Source: Nissolia schottii (Eukaryota; Streptophyta; Magnoliopsida; Fabales; Fabaceae). Taken from it: 64,000 nucleotides of DNA. The stretch is taken from NCBI GenBank assembly GCA_003254905.1, contig QANU01104094.1, positions 339,509 through 403,508 on the forward strand, given 5' to 3'. Shown here one piece after another: positions 28,536 through 40,400 of the stretch. The position numbers and the translations under genes were made by a program. The notes beneath the pieces are model-generated. The model was given only the letters and a program-made list of their open reading frames with translations, had not been told where the DNA came from and did no database searches. Within the stretch, counting starts at the first letter, position 1; the number at the start of each line of letters is the position of its first letter.

Positions 28536-29942
28536 TGAAAACCCCAGAAATTGTCACTGGCACGCAAGGAACTAGTTCCCTTATGAAACCCGCTTAACGT
28601 GCTAATGAGGAAAAGCACACAATGTTTTCTAAATAATAATAAGAAAAACTTTTAAAATAAACTAAACTTCATGAATGAAATAAAATCCTTACATAAAATC
28701 AAAATTAAAATATGAAATTAAATAATTGAAAGTATGTAACACCCTGCATGTAATTCACAAGAGCACCACACTGACTGACATAAAATAAATTAACTAACTA
28801 AATAACTGAAATGTAAACTAGGAATAACTCTACGACAATATGAAGCTCACCACGGATTTGATTTGCTGGAATTACTAAATAAGAGAAGTTTCTTTGTCAA
28901 CACTATCTGAAAAAGAAAAACAAATATTGATGAGGGGGTGAGTCATCGCTTAGTAAATGACAGACCCTACGACAACGTGAGACATTTCGTAGACATGACA
29001 AGCACATGCAATACATAACATAATATCAATCAAAAACATTATACAATTTATATTACAGAGTACATAAAACATTTAAAACAAAATCAAAGTAGGGAATTCA
29101 ATAGATAGATGAATGTGAGCAATACGGTTTAGTTGTTTATGATAATGCCCAGGCTTCACAGTCTTTCCCTAATCTACACGATACATGACACCGGGCCTCA
29201 TGGGATGCCTATGTCCAGGCTTCATGGTCTTGCCCTAATTATTCTATTTGTTTGATTCCTACTCTATGTTACGATTATACAAGGTATACCGGGATCAACG
29301 TGGGTTGTCATTGACGTACAGTTCTATCGTAGATTTACTCCCATGAAAATGATGCAAATATAAAACATAAACACATTAACTGATTATTGATGGCATAACA
29401 TAACTAAATTATTCATGAACAATCATACACATGCAACATGACTTATTTAATGCATAAAGATTTGTGTTCCATGGGATTCTAAAATAATTTTCATGGGTTT
29501 CCAAAATAGCTTCATAAATATTTTCATTAAATAACTATTTTCCTAAATAAGGAAATTCCTAAATAATAACTAATTCCATAAACATTAAAAGAAAATAATA
29601 AGGTCCTCCTCTTAGGGTTGCATAAAGTCATGCATAATAAAAATAATTCATAATAAATACATGGTTTGAAAATAGACTATGAAGAAAGCTACTCTTTTGG
29701 AAATGGCTGATGACTAAGGAGCATAGACATTGGAGCTCTTGACACCCTGTGTAAAGGCAATACTTTCTCACAGACCAAAGAAATAAAGAAATAATGAAAA
29801 TATAACTAGAGTGGGGAGAAAGATTGTGCTCAGAGCACAACCTTCAGAGCTCTCTATGTGAATTAGCAAGTAAAAACACTAAGGAGAGACTTCTATTTAT
29901 AGGAAAAACTGACTTGCCAACTAAGTCAGCAACCTCTGTGTC
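28536..29942 (-). repeat. Probable gypsy 5' LTR (upper end uncertain)
   Basis: It begins beside the primer site at 28516-28533 and carries a good promoter-like TATA motif on the minus strand (CCTATAAATAGAAG near 29890-29903). The upper boundary was not fixed because no matching second LTR was found. It is AT-rich with no genes. Confidence 0.45.
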
Positions 29943-32067
29943 TGTCACGCCCCAACGTGATTGTACGCAAGCGCTAACGTGACATACTATACATGTAAAA
30001 TAAATTCAACTAGTAGATAAATAAATAAATAAATACTATTTGATTCATTAATTGATAACTGAAAAACTGTTTGCACAATTGTTCTGAATATGAATGATTT
30101 TACAAATAATCATATCTGAAAATAAAGTCTATGAAACTATCATGGATCCTACCCTAGGTGTCTGGAGAATGACTGTAACTACTCGGTAGTCCCTACTGTG
30201 AAGCGGAGCTTACCACTAATATATGGAAATCCTTGTTCCCTAGACGAGGGGATCACTCTTACTATCCTCAGCCAAATCTGAAAAGTGGTTTAACAGAGGA
30301 GTGAGTTGTCAACTCAGTGGTGGGTACCTCGGAACCACAAACATAGCAAGTACTACAAACAATGTCACGACACATGCATACATACATACATACATACATA
30401 CATACATACATGTGACTGAAGAAATAAGTACAATAACAAATATATTGCATAACTGCAGACACTGAATGGTTTAATGAACTGCACATATACTAAACAAACT
30501 GTGTATACTGAAATAAACTGATTAAACTGGATAACTGCTGCATAAACTGAACTAATAACTAAAAATTGTACGTATGCCCACGTCCTTTGGGGAGGAGCAT
30601 GATTCAAGGGAGCGGTAGCTCAACCTTACTTCACCAGGAATAATTCTGGATGGTTCCAGTACGCACGCAACCCGGATACCTGTAAGGGTACGCATACCCT
30701 AATCTAAGAAGCCTAGTGATTGGGGGTCTAGTAGGACATGCATGCCATAACTAATGAGCCTAGCGCTCAATAACTAGTAGGGGCACGCGTGCTGTAACTG
30801 GTGGGTCTGGTTTACGAGTTCGTAAGACGTCGTACTATTCTAGGTTATTTGTTCTGGTATCTACTATTTGTGAAGTCTTTTATAGGGACTGCCTTCTGAT
30901 TACCAGTTGTTAAGGCCTAAGGCTACTGATTATGACAAGTGTATCCTATTTAACTAGTCTTTGTTTATTAGTCCAACTTTAGGACTAAAGTCCCATACTT
31001 AGGACAGGAGAGGAACTTAAGTATCAAGTCTTACCTTAGCCAGAACCTGCCCTTCGTTAGGTCTCTGCCTTAATCAAAGTCTTTATTATTAAGTCTTATG
31101 TATAATGTTAACCTAACATCTCTAAGGATATTGAACCTATGGGTTATGGTCTCTATCCTAACATAACATAGCATAATATAGCATGGCATGGCATATGGCA
31201 TAACATATCATGGCATAATATGGCATACATAGCAATTATTAAGCATACATGTAGCTGGCTAGCATGTTATAACTAATTAAATTATCTAATAGGTCCCTAA
31301 ACCCTAACATGTCATGGCATAACTGACTTGATTGGTGGAGCATCGAAGTGGGATCACCAACACATTGGGACCACCATTGACCTGAACTGTCCCGGAATGG
31401 AGGAGCACTAGCATTGGGGGCTCCTAGCGGTGTGGCGTTGGCACTTGGAAAACCAACCAAAACCACCATCCGAACCCATACATCAAAACTTTAAATTGGT
31501 AGGCCTCCCCATAGCGATTCTTGCATTGTTACAACGCTCTGGCATCACCATGGCTTCCTATGGACCACTGTGGGCCACCACCAACACGGCGGCGACGCTA
31601 GGGCCTACTATCCTAAGCCATCCAAAAAGAAGGAATGACTACTTACCAAGAGGGAAAGAATTGAGCAGAACTCTTCTAATAGGGAAGAAGGAATCTGAAC
31701 TCTGATCGGGTTGGAACGAGGGAAGAGAGCTCTAGATATAGGCGAGGGAGTGGCCAAACGGACCAGCCAGGCTCAAAAAATGTACCCAAAGTGAAAAAAA
31801 CTCAGAGCTAACACGACGCGTGTCTCGCATGAGTTGATTATGTCTTGCATGAGACACATTCTGTGATGCATCTTGCGCGAGATACTCGTAGCGTCTAGCG
31901 CAAGACGCCTTCCTTCCTTTTTTTTATTTTTTGTAAGGGCCGTCACAGTGTTGTTGCAATGTTCCTTGGGCGCTACAGCGCTTAACCCGCACCAAGCCAC
32001 TGTAGCATGTCTTGAGCACTACAACACTCAACTTCCTTTTTTTCTAAGAAAAGTATGGGTTGTTACA
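29943..32067 (-). repeat. Gypsy-type solo LTR, family A
   Basis: It starts TGTCACGCCCC and ends GGGTTGTTACA, an imperfect terminal palindrome of TG...CA type. The first roughly 400 bp (29943-30340) reappear in inverted orientation at 40640-41037. It holds a CATA microsatellite (about 30372-30412) and a degenerate GGCATA repeat (about 31165-31240). A TATA-like CTATATCTAGAG lies on the minus strand near 31730-31742. The flanking 5-mers (GTGTC and AGTAT) do not match, so the ends or history are uncertain. Confidence 0.5.
30372..30412. repeat. (CATA)n microsatellite
   Basis: About nine uninterrupted CATA units lie between ATGCATAC and CATGTGACTG. Confidence 0.92.
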
Positions 32068-32100
32068 AGTATAGTTAACTTGTCACCTCGACTATCCTTA

Positions 32101-35100
32101 TGTAACATCTCGATTTACCCCTTACAAAGAATTTTGCGTAATGAACCAATTATTGAGACAGGGAAATTAAATTATAAAATGTATTTTTAAGAAATTGCTA
32201 ATCAAAATAATTGTTTCGTGATCTCGCAGAGTTTCGCTAGATCTGGGCTTATTTTCGGTCATCACCAGAATTTAATTATGTATCAAAGGTATCTGTAGAA
32301 CACACTTTTATGAATACCTTAGATTCACTTAAATTCCTTATTAAAAAAATTAGTAGATCACGATGGTATGTCCAGAATATTTTTAGGGCATCCGTACACG
32401 GATAGTTAACAACCAAATGCAATCAAACATGATCGAAATTTGACCACAATTTCTCAAGGCCTTTCTGCTTTATCTATTAAGCACTATGCATGTGCATTAT
32501 CTCTCTGCTATTAGATAAACTTTGACTTTGGAAACAAAGCCATCGCCCCTGGACATGAATATATAGCCACTCAGTTTCTTTCTTTTTTCCTTTTCTCTTT
32601 CTTTAATTACTTTGGCCTTAAGAAATGCCAAAAGCCACCGCCTCTGAATTCCTATATATACAGCCACTTAGTGGCTTATGTTCTTGTTTTCGTATTTGTT
32701 CGTTTTTGCTTAAATATGTTTAGTTCGTGCACTTTGTCGTTACATTGACGTAACAGAAACGAACCCAGCTCACTACCCGGCTTTCCCCATAAATTTCTCA
32801 TCACTTTTCCTTGCAAATTTCACCCTAACCAACGAGTCCTTATCTCGTGTTTTCGCTCAAGGAAAAGCAATCACGAGCTTTGAAAACACCAAGGCTCTCT
32901 CAGAAACTCCCCGTAAAATCGCGTAAATTGTCTTATAGGTGGGTAATCTTGGCAAAATCACTACCTTAGTGATTTGTATGTGATTGTTATTATGTATATG
33001 TTGTTTATGTTGCTATTGATTTCCTGGAAGGTTGCTGATGCATATTTGTGCCTTGTTTAGGATTGATGCTTGCCTAAAGGGAATTAGTGTCTTTAATATG
33101 AAAATCATGATTTTGAAAGTGTTTTCAAAAAGAGAGAAGACTAGGTTTTGATAGAATTATGAAAAAGGTTAAGGGAAAGGCTTTGGATGAGTGAGAAAAG
33201 GATTTTGGAGAAAGATTGCTCATATATTTCCTCCCAGACCTTGGGTCATTCGAATGACTAGGGCCCAGTCATTCGAATGAATCATTGATTTTACGGAAGA
33301 AAAATATCTAGGTCATTCGAATGACTAAGGCATGGTCATTCGAATGAATCATTGACCTAGGAGTAAAATATTCAGGTCATTCGAATTACTCGAATGAATG
33401 ATGCTGAGCGAGCCCAAGGAGGTCGCTGAGCGACCGAAGAACATCCCAAAGGTACAAAGATTCCAACAAACACCACGGTACCATCAATTAGGCATAGGGA
33501 TTATATGTGATTAACTGTATGGATGTTATATGTTTACTTTGTGCATCATGAGGAACGGGTTGTCATTAGAATGTTAGGACAACCTTAGATAATTAGACGA
33601 ACAATCACGTAATTAAGTAAAGATCATAAATGAACCTTAGGGAAAATGTAAGATTTTAAAAAGGTTCCGGCCATAGAGGGTCCAGAAGACCTTGAAGATA
33701 AGTATATAGTTATATAATAAAGAATCCCCTTCTCTTGGCACATCTATGGACAAGCCCCTCGCCAGTCCAGCAAGAAGGATTGGTTAATGATTTGAACGCA
33801 AGCGTAGACCTGATATTATATCAAAGTCAGAACGAAAAGAATGAATGTATAAAGAAGTGACGTCGCGCCAAGAACGCATAAAGGGCCCAAAGAAAAGTTA
33901 AGAAAGTTAAAGAGAATGTTAAGAAAATACGAGTCCATTCCTAGTGACGCTGTTAGGACGGCCCCCACCATCCTACCAGTAAGATGATCATTCCCTATTG
34001 ATGATCGATGAAGTATGCCATCGTGCATCCGTGGTTAGCTACCACTAAGTAAGAACGCTGCCTGGTCATCATCAATACAGAAATAGAAGTTGGTTGTACA
34101 TCGCCAAGGGATGACGATCTCACGGTCTACAAAGGAGAATGATGGACATAAAAGCAGAAAAGAAGGATGTTGCCCCGATGGAGAGTACCTGACAGGGCAC
34201 ATAAGAGAACCCCCAGACCCCTTATGCATGGTATATGAAATCTATGTGATGATTATATATCCATATGATAAGGCAACGTCGAGAGACAAAGGTTTCACAC
34301 GACGGCCTCTATAAGGTTACGTGATACGAGAAAGTACTTGATCCAGTGTCATGATTTCTCAACCAATAGGATTAGTAAGCAAGAAGAGTTTTCCTATCCT
34401 AAGTAATGCAAAGACTAGAATTCTCAATCACCTAGTAAATTAGATAAAGCTACTCAAGATTAGCATGGACAATAATAATTAGTAAGGATTTTGGTATACA
34501 TTGACACTTAGAGATCTCCTAAGCGGCATGGATCATAAATTAAGCAAAATGGATAGTTATACCTGAGGATTTCCCACTGAGGATGCAACGTTCTCATCCC
34601 CCACTCATTTATGGTTCCAGACGAGTATGACTAACACACTGGAAAGGAAGCAGCACAGGACGACTGAAGGTCTCGGCTTCAAGAGATTTCAAGGAAGCAG
34701 AAGGACTATAGTCTATATCTAAGCATCATAGTGTTTAGTTATTTTGTATTTGGTATTAGCTAAATGGACTAACTATATCATTAGTTTTAAGTGCAGTATT
34801 TGTAATATGTAAGTATAAACATACGTGCAACTGTTTCTGGACCCGTGTGTATGAATATATTATCATTTCTGTGAGTTTGCTATGAGTATTTAATTGGTAT
34901 GTCCTTAAATGCCTAAGTCTTATAGACTCTATCGTTTGTTTATATATACGTCTTCTTGAATATGCATGGCTCATACTTAATGTTTTAATAAAGAAAGGAA
35001 AAAAGTTCTAAAATTGGTTCATATTTTAGTAAGAAAATATTTGCAAAGAGAATTATAGGGGCTAAAAGTAACCCAACCAATGTAATTAACAACCCTGTGA

Positions 35101-35145
35101 GCATTGCTTATGATTATTGCGTAAGCAGTTAGCAGGGGTGTTACA
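32101..35145 (+). repeat. Long gypsy LTR-like block, possible solo LTR
   Basis: It starts TGTAACATCTCG and ends GGGGTGTTACA. It shares an internal signature near the 3' part (CCCACTCATTTATGGTTCCAG near 34600) with the block at 42413-45860. It carries TATA-like motifs (near 32560 and 32650) and palindromic tandem units at 33244-33400. No flanking duplication was found, so it could be a truncated or recombined LTR. Confidence 0.45.
33244..33440. repeat. Palindromic tandem units GGTCATTCGAATGACT
   Basis: Units of about 65 bp start at 33244, 33311 and 33375 (the last truncated). Each of the first two holds two copies of the near-palindrome GTCATTCGAATGA. A CGCTGAGCG-type hairpin pair follows at about 33403-33440. 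Confidence 0.82.
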
Positions 35146-36660
35146 CCTCGCATTTGGTTTAGAGGTTGTACACCCAAGGTTCTAGGTGTACAAAAAGGAT
35201 AACAATAAATCCCTTGGTCTAGCGCAGTTAGCTACTCACTTCAACCAAAACATATTGTTGGTTATTAGCATAGTCAGAAAATGTATGTGTTTTGCTACCA
35301 TGGATTGAGGTCAACTCCACTAAAATATGAAGTTGTATGCCCACGGATGGTAACTAATCGTCTAGGTATAAAGAGAAAATGAATGAAGTTAATCCATAAC
35401 TTAGTCCTGCATTGTATACTTTACTTTTCTCGCACTATGATATGATCGTTAAATCCTGTATTCATGTCTTATAAATGTTAGGTTAAAGAAAAGACCGGGT
35501 TAATTGGTAATTATTTGAGACTAGGTTAAGATAATTAATCGAATCAACTTTATCCATGATCACTTAGGGATGGTTTGAACGGTGAAACCCTATGCAAAGT
35601 CACTTAGTTAGTGCCTAGAGATCCATTGAGGAAACTTGTTTTCTCATCTCCGTCGCATTTGGTTTTAGATTGCGATGGAGCAGGTTCGTGTGGTAGGGAA
35701 GGAGCCCTTGATCAGTTCGAGCATCAAAATTGACCTTGCTCGAGGCGAGGGGGTCATCATATTAGTTGCCGAGAGTATGATGACTTATGAGGTAGCAGTT
35801 GCTGACTTAGCAGGATCTTCTATCACATTAGAGCTGGTGCATCAAATCCAGTCGATGCTTCCACATGTAGTCGTTGTCCCCATTGATCCAAATGTGTCAC
35901 TAGAGACCGGTGTGCCACCGCACCTCCGCCTCAGCCAGTTAATGACCCTATCTCTGAGGCTGGGGAGAGTTCCAATGTTTTCTCTTGCACTTCCCAAACG
36001 CATCCCAGACAATTGGTATTTGGATGGGAGACTCGCCAACATCATCATGACCTCATTTTGATCCTTTCAGATGAAGAGGAAGAGACCCTCTTGGGACTCA
36101 TAAAACAAAGTGTGTTATGGGAATTAGGGTGTTACACATTTCAATTCAAAATTCACTATCTTTCACACCACATGACGTCAAGGCCGAAACTTTTTCTCTC
36201 TCCCACATCATGAAGATCTCATTCGATTAGTGATGCTAGTCAAGCGATCATGCTTTCGCACTAAGAAAAACTAGTAAGTCTCTCATGATTTTGTATATGC
36301 AATTATGTATTGAATCAGATTACTTAGATTGTACTTAAAGTAAAATCCAATGATATCCCTTAAGATTTATCAATATTACACTTCACTACAAATTAGAGCT
36401 AAAATTGCACTGTATTTTTGACATTTTTCAATTATGCACTCCACTTCAAACCGGAACCAAAATTAGACTACACCAGCCTAAATTAATATATTTCCTATCC
36501 CTCGAATTTCACCTTAAAAAATATGTTTCCATTTAAAATTTCATACATTTAACCATATATTAAAATAGAGGAATATTTCCTCCATTCCCATTTAAACGTA
36601 CATGAAGATGTGACTACCATTGCGCCTAACAAAAATGTAGACAAAACACGATAAATTAAT
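35146..36660. other. Intergenic stretch with an unrecognised frame at 35675-36061
   Basis: The plus frame 35675-36061 (128 codons, starting MEQVRVVGKEPL) has no family that I recognise. It could be a gypsy gag leader next to the preceding LTR-like block, but lacks supporting motifs. An LTR-end-like GGGTGTTACA lies near 36128-36137. Nothing else is clear. Confidence 0.35.
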
Positions 36661-36663
36661 AAA

Positions 36664-37373
36664 AGGGTTAATTACTTATCATCTTTGTACCTTAGTTGTT
36701 GTGCAATTAATCTTTTAACATTGTAAAATGTGCAATTTGTCCTCTAAACTTTTTAAACAGTGAAAATAAGACTTTCTGTCACTTTTATTGTCTAAAAGAT
36801 CATTTAGTACACATGTGTCTGTTACATAATGTAGGACATAATTACCCTTTATTTAAAATAAAAATAAAAGAAAAACTTTTTTTATAAAAAAAAAAATCCA
36901 ATTTCCTCAAACCCTTTCAGAGTGACCTCCATTTCCCTTTCTTAATAGAATCCAATGTCCCAACCTCTTTCATTCTTATTACCACTATTGTAGACTTCAT
37001 TTGCCTCCTACATTGTCTTCTGTGTCACCTTCTATGTTGTCTATACTCTTTGCTTTTTCTATTTTTCTTCGGCGATTGCTTCTAATTTTTGCTACTATTA
37101 GTTCTATTTTTCTCCCTATTGTCCCTATTTTGTTATAAACAAAATTAGTCTTTTTTATTTTAAAGAAATGATAATTTTTTTCCTTACAATACATCATCTG
37201 ACAGACGCATGTGTATTAACCGACCTTTTAGACGTTAAAAGTGACAAGATGTTTTATTTACACTGTTTAGAAAGTTTAGGGGGTCGAATTGCACATCTTA
37301 CAATGTTAAGGGGTTAAGTGCACAACAATCATAATACGAGAGTAATACAAGGGAGTAAGTTGCTATTAACCCT
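36664..37373. mobile_element. 710-bp DNA element with ~180-bp terminal inverted repeats
   Basis: The left arm 36664-36840 and the right arm 37195-37373 are inverted copies. Both start AGGGTTAAT, and shared inner blocks include TTGTTGTGCA, TTAACATTGTAA and TGTGCAATT. The interior (about 350 bp) is non-coding. Long TIRs suggest a non-autonomous Mutator-like element, but no clear 8-11 bp target duplication is visible. It ends 117 bp past the NPC stop codon, so it may lie in the 3' UTR. Confidence 0.65.
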
Positions 37374-37489
37374 AAATGAAATCCGACGAATTATTTTTTT
37401 ATTTCTGACAAAAAATATAGAAAAAAAATTCCTTTTTACTTATTCCAAGTTTTCAATTCTTTCCCCCTCTTATGCTACATGCCTCTTGT

Positions 37490-40400
37490 CTAAGGATTTG
37501 TGTTTGTAGATTTGGATGATCTTGTAGTCAAAGAAGGCTTCATCTGAACTACATGCTCTTCACTCACTCCCATTTTCTTTGCATATCGCCCTGCTTCGAA
37601 GAATCTTCTAACTGCATCTTCCATGTAATATTTCCCTTGCTTGACAGTCATGTCCTTCCCTATTGTATCTGGGTAACTAGTAAAGACGTTATCTCCATTA
37701 ACTACTGCTGCAAGCTGAATCAACTCCTGCTGAAATTCACTGAGTTTGGCATCTTCATTAGGCTCACCCTGCCTGATCTTTACAGGCGTTGGAAGTTGCT
37801 CTACACCCAAATAATAACAACAGTAGGAATCAACAATATTGTAAAATATGTCTTCTTTAAATTAATATTGTTGGTTTGTAAGCATTTTTACTTGATAAAA
37901 TAAATGATGTGGCAAGGATTATTGAATGTAAGGACAGGTGTAAGGGGCGTGTGAATTGTAGTTAGTCAACAGTAGTAATTAGTTTGTACAAATAGAAGTA
38001 AGCAGAGCAAATAACTCATTAGTTTGATTGTATTGTTGGGTAACATCAGTCACTTGGAAGTTATGCTCCTTTACTTCAGAAATAGAGTGCATTTTGCATG
38101 TTTAAACTTGTATAAATTAAAGTGATATTGATATCTCATAACGCAAAGTAAAATTTACTTTTATTTTATTTTATAAGCTCAAATATATATGCACACTATA
38201 ATGACAGGTTTAAAAGATGTGTATGTTACAGTTCATTAGATTACGCAGGTCTCTATCAATTTAATGTGTACTTTTAGTTCATGAAGTTGTAGGTGTCACT
38301 TTGGTCAAATTCAAAAATTAATATTTTAATTTTTGAAGTAGTAAAATGTGAGTTACTATGGTTTCCAGCCTTAGTTTTGTTGTTGTGTCGTTACATATTT
38401 GTTGATGTGACATGTAAAATGAGGTTCTAAAAAGTTGCGGCTACAAATGAGGTAATGGCATTACCTGAAACTGAAAATGTGATTTTGACCCCACTTAGAG
38501 CTACAAATCTCAACTAGTGTCATTGTCTCCTTTGCAGTCGCAATATAACTAATCTAAGTAAATAAACGTCCAAGTAATAATTGGTCAAATTAATGGTGCC
38601 CAAGCTTAGTATAAATAGGAGGTAAAGGGAATCACATGGGGCATGAAAAATGATTATGTAATTCTCCTCTCCCTTTCGAGGCTCCCTCTCCCATATGATT
38701 AGGGAAACATTTCCCTTTCTATCTCTCTATGACTCTATCACTTTCCTTTTTTCTAATTTCCTTACCAAAGATACACAAAATACCAAAAATATACATGTAC
38801 TGAGAGGTGTATTCCTCGAATGGGTAAGGCTCCCAAACTCCTCAGCATATCTTCAATGTGGTGGCAGGGGTACCTGTAAGGATTCTGATGCTTAAGTAAG
38901 TCGATGTAGGATAAGGGTGCAAGATCAAGGATGGGTTCTAGAGAAAACATGGTGAGCCCAATCTCATTTATACCTGGGGGTGAGGCCTCCCAGGATGGCG
39001 GGATGGACGCCGGTGACGTTGCTTGTGATTTCGAATTTCCCTTTAGGTTTCAGGGAATCCTCCGTGTGCCGAATTTTCCTCTCGATTAGGGGATTTATCC
39101 AAGTGCCTGAAATCTGGTTTCTTAACTCAAAAATGAGTCCGCACTGGTGGCGTGGACATGGGGTCCATGATCCGTGGACCCAGACTAGGCCCTAATTAGG
39201 GTCCTTGGGTCTAGTCTGTAACAGGGCCCCCTAGCTCGGGCCATGTGGCCTGGGTACGCAGTGTGAGTTTTTTAGTCTTCTGAGGTGGTCCTCCTCGTTA
39301 TACTAGTTTTGGTTTTGTGGATCTAACCATCTTGTTATCATGTTGGGCGGAGTGATTTGGGATTTTGTGGTGTGTCTCTTCGTTTGCTTTTTGATTTGAC
39401 AAGATGGCGCAAGGGGACAAATTGAGCCTATCGCGTCTTACCATGTGTGCTTTGTGGTGGTGGCTCCCATTCCCTAGGGCATGCGATTTGAGGGTCAATG
39501 ATGGCTTTGGAGGGAATCGTTCCCTCTTATCATCACTTATAAAAGTCAAGAGGGTGTTTAATTTGTTTTCTTTCTTCTTCTTCTTCGTCTACTCCTTCTT
39601 CTTTGTTTTCTCAATTTGTGGTTTCTGAAGAGTCACTCTCTTGAGGCAGCTACGACATCATGGAGTGTGCTTTTTCGTCTCTATCAGTCAGAACTACAGG
39701 TATGTTTATGTTACTGGTTTTGTACCCTTTTGCCTATTATTCGTCAGTTTTCCTCCTCTTTCCCCCTTCTTTATTAGTGCTATTCAGATTGTTGTTAGGA
39801 AGTGTAGGTGTAAGTCATTTGGAGAAGGGATTGTTGTGATAAGGATGAGCTTAGTTTGATTTTTGTGGGTATGTTGTGTTTTTCATTTTTCAGTAGTTTG
39901 TAACTTTTGGGGCTATGGGGAGGTTAAAGAAAACTTTTTAGGAGCTGAAGGTTCTGCGTCCTTTGTCTAGTTGCACGAGCGTTTGGTGTATTGGTGGATA
40001 AATCCCGAGGCTTTTGTGATTCCTTTGATTATAAAAGAACAACACCTCGGTATTCCAAGTGAGGTGCTCGAGTTTACGAAGGAGGGGCTTGAGGACCATG
40101 AATATAGGTTAGAAGTTGCCTCCGGCGACGAACAGGTGTATATGCTCTGGGATAAAGACACCCCCCATTTTCTGTGGATGTACAAGGTGTTTTTCACGTG
40201 TGAGGATCCCTTTTTCCGTGTTCGAGAGAGAGGTTACGAGGTTGTATTCCTTTAGTCCCATTCAACTCCACCTAAATGGATGAGCATCACTCCGCCGATT
40301 CCAGAGTTTGTTTACTCTGACGAATCCTTTAGGGTGAGCATTCCGGGGATGAGATCGAAGTATAAGAGCTGGCACACCTTCAAGGTTTTCGCTGCTCTGG

